Shown: piece by piece, positions 54,695 through 63,888 of the stretch
How the letters are laid out: the number at the start of each line of letters is the position of its first letter
Numbering within the stretch: the first letter of the stretch is position 1
NCBI GenBank assembly: GCA_964636665.1
Contig: CAZWVT010000001.1
Span: 62,001-126,000 of the forward strand
DNA: 64,000 bases
From: JAAYLC01 sp964636665
Lineage (GTDB): Bacteria; Bacteroidota; Bacteroidia; Flavobacteriales; Flavobacteriaceae
Direction of reading: 5' to 3'
The notes under the pieces: model-generated
Database searches by the model: none
Seen by the model: the letters and a program-made list of their open reading frames with translations, nothing else
What the model was told of the DNA's origin: nothing
Made by a program: the position numbers and the translations under genes

Positions 54695-57325
54695 ATGCGT
54701 AAACTATTATTATTGTTCATTGTTATGCTGAGTACTGCAACTTATGCTCAACACACAATCAAAGGAGTTGTAGTCGATTCCGAGACTGACATTCCTTTAG
54801 CAGGTGCAAATGTTGTAGAAAATGGAACCTCAAATGGTGCCATAACTGATTTTGACGGAAATTTTACACTTTCTACATCTTCAACTTCGGGAACTTTAAC
54901 GGTCTCTTATATTGGTTATACAAATGAAAGTGTTTCGTTTTCCAATATTTCGGGAACAACAGAATTAAAAACAATTAAATTACTTCCTGATGCTGATGCT
55001 TTGGGAGAAGTAGTGTTGGTAGGTCGTGGAATCATTGATTTGGCTTCAGATCGTCAGACACCAATTGCCGTATCTTCAATTAGTGCCGTAGAAATCCAAA
55101 CAAAGGGAATCGGTAATGTGGAATTTCCTGAAATCATGAAAAGCACGCCGAGCGTGTATGTTTCCAATCAAGCGGGAGGATTTGGAGATTCTCAAATGTT
55201 TTTGCGAGGATTTGACCAAACAAATACTGCATTTCTATTGAATGGACAACCAATCAACGGAATGGAAGACGGAAGAATTTACTGGTCAAACTGGTCTGGA
55301 ATGTCCGATGTTGCCAATGCAGTTCAAGTACAACGCGGACTGGGTTCTTCTAAATTGGCAATTTCATCAGTAGGAGGAACAGTAAATATCGTTTCGCGCG
55401 TTGCCGATAAAAGAGAAGGCGGTTTTGTAAGATTTATGGGCGGAAACGACAGTTACTTGAAAGGAACAGTCAGCTATAATTCCGGAATGCAAGGAAAATG
55501 GGCATATTCATTTCTTTTTGACCATTGGCAAGGACACCGTAAATTTGCTGAAGGAACGGCAGGACAAGGACAAAACTACTTTGTCGGAATCGGATATGTA
55601 CCGAACGATAACCACTCATTTAATTTCTTATTAACGGGAGCTCCACAATTTCACGACCAAAATTTTTCAAAAAGACTTGAAGTTTACGAAGAATATGGAA
55701 AATTGTACAACGACAATTCAGGTTTTAAAGATGGTGAACGCTACACTTTTCGAAGAAATTATTACCATAAACCGATTGCAAACTTAAACTGGGATTGGGA
55801 TATTGACGAAAAGAGTTCTCTATCTTCTGTTTTATATGCTTCGTGGGGTCGGGGAGGAGGAACCGGACCTGCAGGAAGTTCGCGAAATATCGTGAGAGAT
55901 GAATTTGGAAATATTGATTTTGATGCAATTGTTCAAAATAACATTCAAGGTGCAGACAATGGTATCGGAAGTTATGATGCTGGATCTATGGTGAGAAGAA
56001 TGTCTGTAAACAATCACAATTGGTATGGTTTTTTGACAAATTATGAAAATGAAATAAATGAAAATTTCAATTTCAATGTTGGAGTTGATACTCGGTTTTA
56101 CAGCGGAAACCATTGGTATCAGTTGAATGATTTATTGGGATTAAACGGTTATGCAGACAATTTTGGATATGGCGGAATGAGACCTGCCGATTATGTTATT
56201 TCCGAAACTTTTGAAGCCAATCCTTGGGCTGCACTTTTTAATTCTGCCAGTGAAGGACAACGATTTAATTACGATTATACCGAATACATCAATTATATAG
56301 GAGCTTTTGGACAAGCAGAATATAAAACCGAGAAATTTTCTGCATTTATTCAAGGTGCAGTAAGCACGCAAAGTTATCAGAGAGAAGGACGTGCCATTGG
56401 AACTGAAATTGAAGGTGTAAACGGACTTGGAAAATCTGAAAAAGTGAATAAAACAGGATACAATCTCAAAGGAGGATTGGGTTATACGTTTATGGAAGGA
56501 AACACCATTTTTGCAAATGTGGGACAATATTCCAGACAACCTTATTTGGACAACATCTTTGAAGACATCCGAAATTCAAATTACATCATTTCCGGGGACA
56601 GAGAGGTTGACAATGAAGAAATAACAGGAATAGAAGCCGGTTACAGAATCCGTTCGGGAAATGTCAGTTTGGATTTAAACGGATATTATACCAAATGGGG
56701 AAATCGATTTGTTTATAACTTTATTCCCGGCGATCCCGACAGTTCAAACCCGAATCAACAAATAGACAGAGTTCAAAGATTTACGGGCGTTACGCAAGTT
56801 CACAAAGGATTCGAATTTGAAGGAAGATACCGTTATTCTTCAGTGTTTATGCTAAGAGCTTTCGGAAGTATCGGAAATTGGAAATACGACGGAACTACGC
56901 CTTATCAGACACGTTCTGAAGAAACCAATCAAACATTGGATGAAGGAACGCTGGATTTGACGGGAACCAAAGTTGGAAACGCTGCACAAACTTCTTTTGG
57001 ATTTGGATTTAAATATGAAATCATCGATGGATTAAGCCTCGATGCCGATTATAATATTTATACCGATTTATATGGTTTTGTGGATACGCGCGAAGTCATC
57101 AATGCTGCATTAAGAGGTGAAGTTTATCAAGCAGAAAGATTGTCGGCTTTTACATTACTTGACGCCGGACTTTCCTATAAATTTAATTTCGGAGGAAACA
57201 ATGTAACTTTTAGAGCCAATGTTCACAATCTGGCAAATGAAAGTTATTTGAGCCAAAAAGATTCTTACGGTTATTACTGGGGGAACGGAAGAACGTGGAA
57301 TGCAAGCCTGCGCTATGACTTCTAA
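54695..57325 (+). CDS. TonB-dependent outer-membrane receptor
   Basis: 876 aa. A signal peptide (ends ATYAQ), a CarboxypepD_reg-like domain (about 20-105, HTIKGVVVDSETDIPLAGANV), a plug domain (about 120-235) and a 22-stranded barrel ending in WNASLRYDF with a C-terminal aromatic. It would import a bulky ligand (siderophore, vitamin, carbohydrate or peptide) with TonB energy. No SusD partner follows, so it is not a classical SusC. No riboswitch seen in the 126-bp leader. Confidence 0.94.
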   Translation: MRKLLLLFIVMLSTATYAQHTIKGVVVDSETDIPLAGANVVENGTSNGAITDFDGNFTLSTSSTSGTLTVSYIGYTNESVSFSNISGTTELKTIKLLPDADALGEVVLVGRGIIDLASDRQTPIAVSSISAVEIQTKGIGNVEFPEIMKSTPSVYVSNQAGGFGDSQMFLRGFDQTNTAFLLNGQPINGMEDGRIYWSNWSGMSDVANAVQVQRGLGSSKLAISSVGGTVNIVSRVADKREGGFVRFMGGNDSYLKGTVSYNSGMQGKWAYSFLFDHWQGHRKFAEGTAGQGQNYFVGIGYVPNDNHSFNFLLTGAPQFHDQNFSKRLEVYEEYGKLYNDNSGFKDGERYTFRRNYYHKPIANLNWDWDIDEKSSLSSVLYASWGRGGGTGPAGSSRNIVRDEFGNIDFDAIVQNNIQGADNGIGSYDAGSMVRRMSVNNHNWYGFLTNYENEINENFNFNVGVDTRFYSGNHWYQLNDLLGLNGYADNFGYGGMRPADYVISETFEANPWAALFNSASEGQRFNYDYTEYINYIGAFGQAEYKTEKFSAFIQGAVSTQSYQREGRAIGTEIEGVNGLGKSEKVNKTGYNLKGGLGYTFMEGNTIFANVGQYSRQPYLDNIFEDIRNSNYIISGDREVDNEEITGIEAGYRIRSGNVSLDLNGYYTKWGNRFVYNFIPGDPDSSNPNQQIDRVQRFTGVTQVHKGFEFEGRYRYSSVFMLRAFGSIGNWKYDGTTPYQTRSEETNQTLDEGTLDLTGTKVGNAAQTSFGFGFKYEIIDGLSLDADYNIYTDLYGFVDTREVINAALRGEVYQAERLSAFTLLDAGLSYKFNFGGNNVTFRANVHNLANESYLSQKDSYGYYWGNGRTWNASLRYDF

Positions 57326-57360
57326 CGGATTCATTTTATCGTAACTAACTAATCAAATCA

Positions 57361-57391
57361 AAAAGCTGCCTCAACATTGGGGCAGTTTTTT
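57361..57391 (+). terminator. Rho-independent terminator after the TonB-dependent receptor
   Basis: CTGCCTC pairs with GGGGCAG (wobble) inside a longer AAAA..TTTTTT stem; six T follow. Confidence 0.7.
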
Positions 57392-57483
57392 GATTATCAG
57401 TTTCTTTTCCGATTCATAAAGTTTATTTAAGGAATGAACCATCTCCATGGAATAGCTTTACCTTTATTATTTCAATCAGTGAT

Positions 57484-58338
57484 ATGGCTGAGGTAATTAC
57501 AAATCAAGATACATTAAAAGAGTACGGAAGAGGAATTGCAGGCGGTTTGCTCTTTAGTCTTCCGATGCTTTATACGCTCGAATTTTGGCAAGCCGGATTC
57601 ATCTTTAAACCGTATCAATTATTGATTTATTTAATCATTAGTTTTCTTTTGTTATATGCCTATAATAAATATGCAGGCTTTAACCGCGAAGACAGTTTTA
57701 AGGAAAATATCCTGGAATCGTTTGAAGAAATGGGAATGGCTTTTCTACTTGCTACGTTCATTTTATTTATTACCGGACGTATTCATGGCGATTTATCTTT
57801 ATATGAAATTCAAGGTAAAATTATAATTCAGGCTGTAAACGTGGCAATCGGAATATCCATAGGAAAAAAGCAACTCGCTTTGCCTGATGATGATTCTGAA
57901 AAAGCAGCTGAAAAAGAAGAAAAAACTTCCGCCTCAAACGGCTATTTTCTACAATCTGTAAACTTAGCTTTATGCGGTGCAATCCTTATCGTTTCAAATA
58001 TTGCTCCCACGGATGAAGTACCAATCATCGCATTTGAAACCAAACCTTTTAAAATCCTTTTGATTTTTCTATTCTCAATCGGTCTTGGTGCAGCAATTTT
58101 AAATTACATCAATTTTAGAGGTTCAAAGAAAAGCAGTGAGCGTAAAAGTTCGATTAAAGAAATCATATTCGGAACGGCGATTATGTATTCCTTGGCTCTT
58201 TCGGTTTCTTTTTTTATGCTCTGGATTTTTAATCGGTTTGACGGCGTTTCGATTTATGGAATTATTGCACAGGTTGTAGTATTGGCACTTCCTGCGAGTT
58301 TGGGCGCTTCAGCCGGTCGATTTTTAATAAAAGATTAA
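57484..58338 (+). CDS. TIGR02587 family integral membrane protein
   Basis: 284 aa, about seven membrane helices. The start EYGRGIAGGLLFSLPMLYTLEFWQAGF is the hallmark of TIGR02587 (DUF2391), a family of unknown function found with TIGR02588. A charged loop (DSEKAAEKEEKTSAS, about residues 137-152) splits the two halves. 10 bp before its partner gene. Confidence 0.85.
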   Translation: MAEVITNQDTLKEYGRGIAGGLLFSLPMLYTLEFWQAGFIFKPYQLLIYLIISFLLLYAYNKYAGFNREDSFKENILESFEEMGMAFLLATFILFITGRIHGDLSLYEIQGKIIIQAVNVAIGISIGKKQLALPDDDSEKAAEKEEKTSASNGYFLQSVNLALCGAILIVSNIAPTDEVPIIAFETKPFKILLIFLFSIGLGAAILNYINFRGSKKSSERKSSIKEIIFGTAIMYSLALSVSFFMLWIFNRFDGVSIYGIIAQVVVLALPASLGASAGRFLIKD

Positions 58339-58348
58339 AATCGTATGT

Positions 58349-58711
58349 ATGGAAAAGCGAAGTAAACTTGAAATTGTGGTTACCATTATCTCTGTAATAA
58401 TGGTGACGTTTGTATGCGTTTTTTTGATTTATCAAATCATTACGGAAAAATCATCTCCTCCGGATTTGATAGTTACCTTGGGAGTGCCTGAAGCAGCAAG
58501 TCAGAATTACCGGATTCCGGTTTTGGTTAAAAATAAAGGAAATACCACTGCCAAAATGGTAAAAGTAAAAATTTCCATATCAGATGAATTTGGGGTTTTG
58601 GAATTTGATTATATCCCTGCAGGCTCAGAAGTAACCGGATGGATAAGTTTTGATGAAAAGCCGAACAAATCTAAATTAAAAGCTATGATTATCGGATATG
58701 GCTCATCATAA
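58349..58711 (+). CDS. TIGR02588 family protein
   Basis: 120 aa. One N-terminal helix (about 9-28) and an outside beta-sandwich (RIPVLVKNKGNTTAKMVKVKI) with an NEW3/CARDB-like look. It matches TIGR02588, which accompanies TIGR02587 in cyanobacteria, proteobacteria and Bacteroidota. The pair probably forms a membrane complex; function unknown. Confidence 0.8.
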   Translation: MEKRSKLEIVVTIISVIMVTFVCVFLIYQIITEKSSPPDLIVTLGVPEAASQNYRIPVLVKNKGNTTAKMVKVKISISDEFGVLEFDYIPAGSEVTGWISFDEKPNKSKLKAMIIGYGSS

Positions 58712-58791
58712 AAAATCGGAGGTTATTTGATATTCTCTAAATTCGTTATAGAATTAACCGACTGTTAACAATAAACCTAAGTCCATTAAAT

Positions 58792-58799
58792 TATCTTTG
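58792..58799 (+). promoter_or_regulatory. -7 box of the ytxH-holin module
   Basis: TATCTTTG matches TAnnTTTG, 30 bp before the YtxH-type start codon. Confidence 0.45.
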
Positions 58800-58829
58800 A
58801 TTTATTAACTAATTTTAAATCTGAACAAC

Positions 58830-59195
58830 ATGAATTCAAACACCGGACAAACAATATTGGCATTATTAACAGGTGCAGTTATTGGTGCAGGAATCGGAAT
58901 TTTATTCGCTCCATACAAAGGTTCTGAAACCCGTGAAAAAATTGGGAAAGGAGCAAAAAGTGCACAAAAGAACATAAAAAAAAAGGTAAGTGATGCTTCT
59001 TCAGTTTTAGGAGAGAAAGCAAAAGTCGCCAAAGAAAGTTTTGAAGAACGATTAAACGAAACTCTTTATGCTGCAAGCAGCAAAGCCGATGAAGTTTTAT
59101 TGGCGATGGAAGAAAAATTGGAAGAATTGAGAAAGAAAAATTCACATTGGCAGCAACGAAAAACTGAAACAGAAAGCACAACAGAAGCTAAATAA
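58830..59195 (+). CDS. YtxH domain protein
   Basis: 121 aa. The N-terminal helix ILALLTGAVIGAGIGILFAPYKGSETR is the YtxH signature (a Gly-zipper membrane helix followed by FAP.KG..TR). The rest is a Lys/Glu/Ala-rich coiled coil. Relatives are general-stress genes. First gene of a three-gene unit. Confidence 0.88.
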   Translation: MNSNTGQTILALLTGAVIGAGIGILFAPYKGSETREKIGKGAKSAQKNIKKKVSDASSVLGEKAKVAKESFEERLNETLYAASSKADEVLLAMEEKLEELRKKNSHWQQRKTETESTTEAK

Positions 59196-59206
59196 ACGCA
59201 AAACAC

Positions 59207-59656
59207 ATGCTTTTTAACAATCTAAGTAACAAGTTACAGGAAATTGTCATTCGATTTGAAAATTTTATAGAGAGCAATGTTGAATATTACAAATTGCGCG
59301 CTTTTAAGATTTCAATGAAAATGATAGTTTCTCTTATCAATATTTTCATTTTCGGAGGACTTTCACTTTTTATACTTGTTTTTCTTTCCATCGGTTTTGC
59401 ATTGTGGCTTGGTGAAGTAATAGGAAGTTCCTACGCCGGATTTTTGTTGATAGGCGGATTTTTCGTCCTGCTATTGCTTATGATGCTGATATTTGGAAGA
59501 AAGTTGATTGGAAGACTAATTATTCAAAATTTTTCTGAAATTTTGTTTGAAGAAGACGAACTCACTCCCGAAGAAGTAATCCAAAAGGAAAGAAACCGTT
59601 TACATAACCGTGCAGAAGATGAAAAACATAACACTGATACATCGAGAAGACGTTAA
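59207..59656 (+). CDS. Phage-holin-like (YqjE-type) membrane protein
   Basis: 149 aa. An amphipathic N-terminus, then two helices (about 42-66 and 78-100), then a charged tail (EEDELTPEEVIQKERNR). This is the Phage_holin_3_6/YqjE layout. Despite the name these are chromosomal stress proteins: in E. coli yqjD-yqjE-yqjK makes a similar trio of small membrane proteins. Confidence 0.8.
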   Translation: MLFNNLSNKLQEIVIRFENFIESNVEYYKLRAFKISMKMIVSLINIFIFGGLSLFILVFLSIGFALWLGEVIGSSYAGFLLIGGFFVLLLLMMLIFGRKLIGRLIIQNFSEILFEEDELTPEEVIQKERNRLHNRAEDEKHNTDTSRRR

Positions 59657-59666
59657 ATATGGTAGC

Positions 59667-59918
59667 ATGAAAAAATATAAAAATTTTGATGAAATAGATC
59701 GTGATTTAAAATACCTCCGACTCAAATCCAAAATAGAACTTGAAGAATTAAAATTGAGTATAAACGATACTAAAGAAACGATTACCGAAGAGTTAGCTCC
59801 CCGAAATTTATTAGCAGCTGCCGTAGGTCCTTTGGTAAAACACACGGTTTTGGCAGGTGTTGTCAATAGATTTATAAAATACAGACCGATAAAAAATCTT
59901 GTAAAACGATTGTTTTAA
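59667..59918 (+). CDS. Small helical protein, third gene of the YtxH-holin unit
   Basis: 83 aa from the ATG at 59667 (MKKYKNFDEIDRDLKYLRLK); the frame opens earlier at 59610 but would overlap the holin gene. A charged helix (DLKYLRLKSKIELEELKLSI) is followed by a region ending IKYRPIKNLVKRLF. I recall this downstream partner in other flavobacteria but not a function. Compare YqjK in position. Confidence 0.7.
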   Translation: MKKYKNFDEIDRDLKYLRLKSKIELEELKLSINDTKETITEELAPRNLLAAAVGPLVKHTVLAGVVNRFIKYRPIKNLVKRLF

Positions 59919-59950
59919 ATTTGTTTAAAAACCCTTACAAGCTAATTGGA

Positions 59951-59980
59951 AAAATGCCTGAAACGGGCATTTTTTTATTT
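59951..59980. terminator. Bidirectional terminator between the stress trio and the histidine kinase
   Basis: AAAATGCC pairs with GGCATTTT, with T on the right side and A on the left, so it can end both the plus-strand trio and the minus-strand kinase gene. Confidence 0.7.
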
Positions 59981-61678
59981 GTGCAAATTGAAAATGAATT
60001 CCAATCCGGCATTTTTTCTGTTTTTTGCAGTAATCATTCCTCTGTGAAACAATACGGCATTTTTTACAATCGATAGCCCAAGTCCGCTTCCGCCGGAATC
60101 TCTTGTTCTTCCTTCCTGAACACGGTAAAATCTTTCAAAAATTCGATTGAGGGCGGTTTCGTTTTGAATGCCTTGTCCGGTATCGTAAAATGAAAAATAA
60201 AAATACTTTTCGTCTTCTTTATATACGGAAATATTGATTTCAATGTTTTCTCCGGCATATCTGATGGAATTTTCAATGAGATTTCTAAAAATAGAATTTA
60301 ATAAACTCAGATTCCCTTTTACGTAACAAGCTTTAGGTAGTTCCCATTTTATTTTGATATCTTTCTCGGCTAAAACCGTTGCTTTTTCTTCTTTTAAGTT
60401 TTCCAATAAACGTTTGATATCGACGTTTTCCATATCAAAAGAATCCGGTGCCTCTTCTACACGACTGATAATGCTGATGTCTTTTATCATCTCCGATAAG
60501 GTCATCGTTTGAGTGTATGCTTGCCGAATGAAGTAATTCTTTTTTTCCTCGGGAACTTGTTGGTCTAAAACTGTTTCCAAATAAGCGCGGATGCTCGTTA
60601 CCGGCGTTCGCAATTCATGAGCAATGTTTCCGGTAATTTCTTGTTTTAATTTTCGTGTTTTTTCTTGCTGAGATATGTCGGTAAGGATAATTTCATAACT
60701 CTTATCTTCAAAAAGAATGGCGCGCAAAGAGAAAATTTTGCCGTGTTTTTTGATTTGAGTATCAAAATAATTGTCTTCTCCGTGAATTAAAAATTCATGA
60801 AGAGGTTGAAATGTAGAATCTATCAATATTGCAGCAGCTTCACTTTTGGGTTCATCGGTTAATTGATTTAAATGCTGGATAAACAAACCGTTGTGATATT
60901 CAACTTTTCCCGATGTGGAAACAAAACAAATTCCTTCTTCGGAAATCTGAATGTGTTGCAGTAATTTTTGTTTTTCTAAAGTCAGATTTTTTTTATGGGT
61001 TTCTATCTGCTTATAATTTTCTAAAATTTTATTCCCGATAATTCCTATTTCATCATCCCCGAAATTAATAGATGTGTCGGAAGGTTGTACGGCAAAATTG
61101 TGTAATCGTTTTACAGAGGCTCCGAATCGTGTTGTTATTCTGTGGATTAGAAAAAGAGAAACCCCACCGATAATGAGAAGAAAATACAGAAATAAATTAT
61201 CTGCTTTTATAAATTGTTGTACTTGAATTTCATAAGGCAAAGCCACGCGAACATAATTGCTAGGATATTTTTTGGCAAAATAGAGGTATTTTATATCTGT
61301 GGATTCTGAAAGTCTGATGTTTGAACCGGTATTCGTTGTTCGTGCATCGATTATTTCTTCTCTGCCTATATGATTTTCTAAAGTTTCTGCATTTTCAACC
61401 GCATTGTCAAACAACACATTTCCAGACAAATCGAGGATTGTAATTCGTAATGCCGGAGGAAATACATTTCGGACATTATCGATGGAAAAAGTTTGAAAAT
61501 CATTGTTTTCTGTCAGTTGCGATTGGATAACATCGGTATAAATTTCGAGCTGTTCTTTTAACGCTTCAGTTTTAAAGTGTCTTTCCCGGGAATTTTCAAA
61601 CAAGGCAATCCCTACGGCTACTATAATAAATAATAAAGCAACATATAAAAAAAGCCGCTGTCGAAACGTTAACTTCAT
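59975..61678 (-). CDS. Membrane sensor histidine kinase (PhoR-like)
   Basis: 567 aa. TM1 at about 9-25, a periplasmic sensor of about 135 residues, TM2 at about 162-180, then a PAS-like domain (about 240-345), HisKA with the phospho-acceptor H354 in NIAHELRTPVTS, N-box RNLIENSIRYA (N468), G1 DTGQGI and G2 GSGLGLSIV. The layout TM-sensor-TM-PAS-HisKA-HATPase is that of PhoR-type kinases. It overlaps the regulator by 4 bp (ATGA). Confidence 0.92.
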   Translation of the reverse strand: MKLTFRQRLFLYVALLFIIVAVGIALFENSRERHFKTEALKEQLEIYTDVIQSQLTENNDFQTFSIDNVRNVFPPALRITILDLSGNVLFDNAVENAETLENHIGREEIIDARTTNTGSNIRLSESTDIKYLYFAKKYPSNYVRVALPYEIQVQQFIKADNLFLYFLLIIGGVSLFLIHRITTRFGASVKRLHNFAVQPSDTSINFGDDEIGIIGNKILENYKQIETHKKNLTLEKQKLLQHIQISEEGICFVSTSGKVEYHNGLFIQHLNQLTDEPKSEAAAILIDSTFQPLHEFLIHGEDNYFDTQIKKHGKIFSLRAILFEDKSYEIILTDISQQEKTRKLKQEITGNIAHELRTPVTSIRAYLETVLDQQVPEEKKNYFIRQAYTQTMTLSEMIKDISIISRVEEAPDSFDMENVDIKRLLENLKEEKATVLAEKDIKIKWELPKACYVKGNLSLLNSIFRNLIENSIRYAGENIEINISVYKEDEKYFYFSFYDTGQGIQNETALNRIFERFYRVQEGRTRDSGGSGLGLSIVKNAVLFHRGMITAKNRKNAGLEFIFNLHK

Positions 61679-62364
61679 ATATTTTCCAGATTAAACCGGT
61701 ATCCGTAACCAGAACGATTGGTTATTGCTTCGCCGTAAGCTCCTAATTTTTTTCTCAAACGCGTAATGTGTACATCTACGGTACGCTCATTTACATAAGT
61801 ATCTTCCCAAACTTGACCGATTATTTTATCGCGAGAAAAAATCGTTTCCGGATTTTGAACCAATAATGCCAGTAATTCAAATTCAGTTTTGGTCAATGTG
61901 ATTTTTTTGTCGTCAATAACGACTTCTTTTAAATTAAAATCTATGGTAATCGGTCCTAAATCTAAAAGACCGTTTTCCGGAATACTTTCTGAATTTTGCG
62001 GACTTCGTTTTAAAACTGCTTTGATTCTTGCAATTACTTCTTTAATTGAAAACGGCTTTGGAATGTAATCATCGCCACCTACAGAAAAACCGGTGAGCAT
62101 ATCGTTTTCTGTGTCTTTTGCAGTTAAAAATATAATGGGGATGTGAACGTTTTTACCTCTTAATTTTTCGGCCATTTTAAGACCGGACATCCCGCCCATC
62201 ATCACGTCCAATAAAATTAAATGATATTCTGAAATAGGTTGTTTTAACGCTTCTTCAGCAGATGAAACTGCCTTTACTTCAAAACCTTCGTTTTTTAGAT
62301 TAAACTCCAATATTTCCGAAATATTTTGATCGTCGTCAACCAATAAAATTTTTTGTGTATCCAT
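61675..62364 (-). CDS. OmpR/PhoB-family response regulator
   Basis: 229 aa from the ATG at 62364 (MDTQKILLVDDDQNISE); the frame starting at 62406 adds a non-homologous leader. Receiver domain with acidic pocket DDD (10-12), phosphorylation site D53 in LILLDVMMGG, and K in KPFS. A C-terminal winged helix contains YVNERTVDVHITRLRKKLG. Cognate to the kinase encoded directly after it. A -7 box lies upstream at 62422-62429. Confidence 0.94.
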   Translation of the reverse strand: MDTQKILLVDDDQNISEILEFNLKNEGFEVKAVSSAEEALKQPISEYHLILLDVMMGGMSGLKMAEKLRGKNVHIPIIFLTAKDTENDMLTGFSVGGDDYIPKPFSIKEVIARIKAVLKRSPQNSESIPENGLLDLGPITIDFNLKEVVIDDKKITLTKTEFELLALLVQNPETIFSRDKIIGQVWEDTYVNERTVDVHITRLRKKLGAYGEAITNRSGYGYRFNLENI

Positions 62365-62421
62365 TTGTGTTTCAGTATTTGAACGATAAAGATTCTTTTC
62401 GTTCAATTTGTTTTAAAAATA

Positions 62422-62429
62422 CAAAGATA
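62422..62429 (-). promoter_or_regulatory. -7 box of the two-component operon
   Basis: Reads TATCTTTG on the minus strand, 57 bp before the regulator ATG. Confidence 0.45.
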
Positions 62430-62440
62430 TTGTCTCAAAT

Positions 62441-62482
62441 AAAAAATAAGAGAATGCGTAAATTTTCATTTGCGCATTCTCT
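62441..62482 (-). terminator. Rho-independent terminator of the surface lipoprotein gene
   Basis: A perfect 10-bp stem (AGAGAATGCG with CGCATTCTCT) and a T-rich run in the minus-strand sense. It separates the lipoprotein from the two-component genes, which then need their own promoter. Confidence 0.8.
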
Positions 62483-62517
62483 TTAGCTAATTAAACAATT
62501 ATGAGGCTATCACTTAT

Positions 62518-63705
62518 TTAGAAATTATAGTTTGTCCAAGCAAAAATTGAGGTTGGACATCCTGTATTTCCGGATTCAATTACAGCTCCCGGGAATCCTT
62601 CTTCTGGATTAATCGTTTTTCCGATATGATTATTTGTTAATTGGTTTGTAAGACTTACAAAAGAATCTGAATCTCCTGTTCCTTTTCCGTCAGTGAAATC
62701 AATTATATCAATGGCGGTTCCTGTTCCTTTGACCAATGCATTGGTAATGTGTGCTTTTGCGCCTCGGCGTATTTTAATTACATCTTGCATTTTATTGGTT
62801 ACGTTGGAAGGATCGTTGTCATTGGCTTTGCTTAATCGCAAATCGAAAGTGATGTTTCTGATTACAAAATCTGATTGTCCTGATTGTGAAGGGAAATTTC
62901 CATCCAAGTTTCCGTCGGCTTCAATTCCTCTCGGGTCAGATTCCGAGCTTGTAAATCCCGGTTCCCAAATTCCATAGGCATTTTCCAGTGTTCCGGTATA
63001 TCCTTGTGTAAAGTCAAACATATCGTCATCAGAATTTACTACAAGAAGATTGGTAACGTTTACAGTTCCTCCAAAAAATTCGATTCCATCGTCTGCCGCA
63101 TTGCTAACATAGATATTTTCAATTTTAGTTCCGTTTCCTACACCGTTTAATGTCAGTCCGTTATGCTCAACATCTGCACTCGAACGCGCGCCGGTATAAT
63201 CTAAAATAAGATAAGTCAGCACACCCGAGTTGTCGCTTGGATTGGAACCTCCGTATTCAAAAGCCGAACTAATTTCCGTACTTCCGATAGTTCCACCTGC
63301 CAAAGGCGCATAACCGTTAATGATGAGTCCGCCCCAGTGTCCTTCTTCTGCATTGGCGATATCGGCAGTCATCACTACAGGTGCATCGGCAGTTCCGTTT
63401 GCAAATATTTTTCCGCCTTGTAAAACTAAAATGTAATTGTTGAATCCTCTTCTTGCTTCAATTCTCGTTCCCGCAGGAATGGTTAATGAAGCTCCGTCTT
63501 CAACAATTACAGGACCTGTAATGGTGTAGGTTATGGATGAATCCAAAGTTTTGTTTTCTGTGATGCTTCCTACTAATTCCGAAGCTGTCGGAGGAGTTTC
63601 TGATCCACCGTTTCCGTTGTCGTCATTTGAACACGAGACTAAAGTTATTGCTATTATTAGTGCTGCAATAGGGCTAAAACGCATGATTTTCTTTTTAAAA
63701 TTCAT
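62518..63705 (-). CDS. Surface lipoprotein with right-handed beta-helix-like repeats
   Basis: About 395 aa from the ATG at 63705 (or 63711); the open frame to 63765 has no homologous start. A lipoprotein signal with lipobox LVSC precedes a SNDDNGNGG linker. The rest is rich in G, N, D, T and V and contains repeated beta-helix-like segments (EEGHWGGLIINGYAPL, NGTKIENIYVSNAADDGIEFFGGTVNVTNLLV). Similar lipoproteins of Bacteroidota accompany an outer-membrane receptor, as here. Ligand unknown. Confidence 0.8.
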   Translation of the reverse strand: MNFKKKIMRFSPIAALIIAITLVSCSNDDNGNGGSETPPTASELVGSITENKTLDSSITYTITGPVIVEDGASLTIPAGTRIEARRGFNNYILVLQGGKIFANGTADAPVVMTADIANAEEGHWGGLIINGYAPLAGGTIGSTEISSAFEYGGSNPSDNSGVLTYLILDYTGARSSADVEHNGLTLNGVGNGTKIENIYVSNAADDGIEFFGGTVNVTNLLVVNSDDDMFDFTQGYTGTLENAYGIWEPGFTSSESDPRGIEADGNLDGNFPSQSGQSDFVIRNITFDLRLSKANDNDPSNVTNKMQDVIKIRRGAKAHITNALVKGTGTAIDIIDFTDGKGTGDSDSFVSLTNQLTNNHIGKTINPEEGFPGAVIESGNTGCPTSIFAWTNYNF

Positions 63706-63805
63706 AGTCATTCCTGTTAAGGGTTTAAATAAAAATTGGTTTTTGTTTATTAATTTCATTTTCAATTATTTACTTGATTTTATTTGTGCCAAAATTCCTA
63801 TTGTC

Positions 63806-63848
63806 TTGTTACATTGTCTTTGAATTATTATTATCATTTTGTTACATT
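63806..63848. promoter_or_regulatory. Direct repeat TTGTTACATT, possible operator
   Basis: Two exact 10-bp copies at 63806-63815 and 63839-63848, 33 bp (about three helical turns) apart, in the 183-bp spacer upstream of the lipoprotein gene and next to a two-component system. Confidence 0.35.
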
Positions 63849-63888
63849 TTTGAGCTGTTTTTGAAAGCTTTACACAAAAATGTTACTG

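Noticed and set aside
54695..57325. SusC/SusD polysaccharide-utilisation locus
   Set aside because: No SusD-like lipoprotein or glycoside hydrolase follows; the barrel stands alone before the TIGR02587 gene.
59207..59656. Prophage remnant because of a holin-like protein
   Set aside because: No other phage gene is nearby; the family is a chromosomal stress membrane protein.
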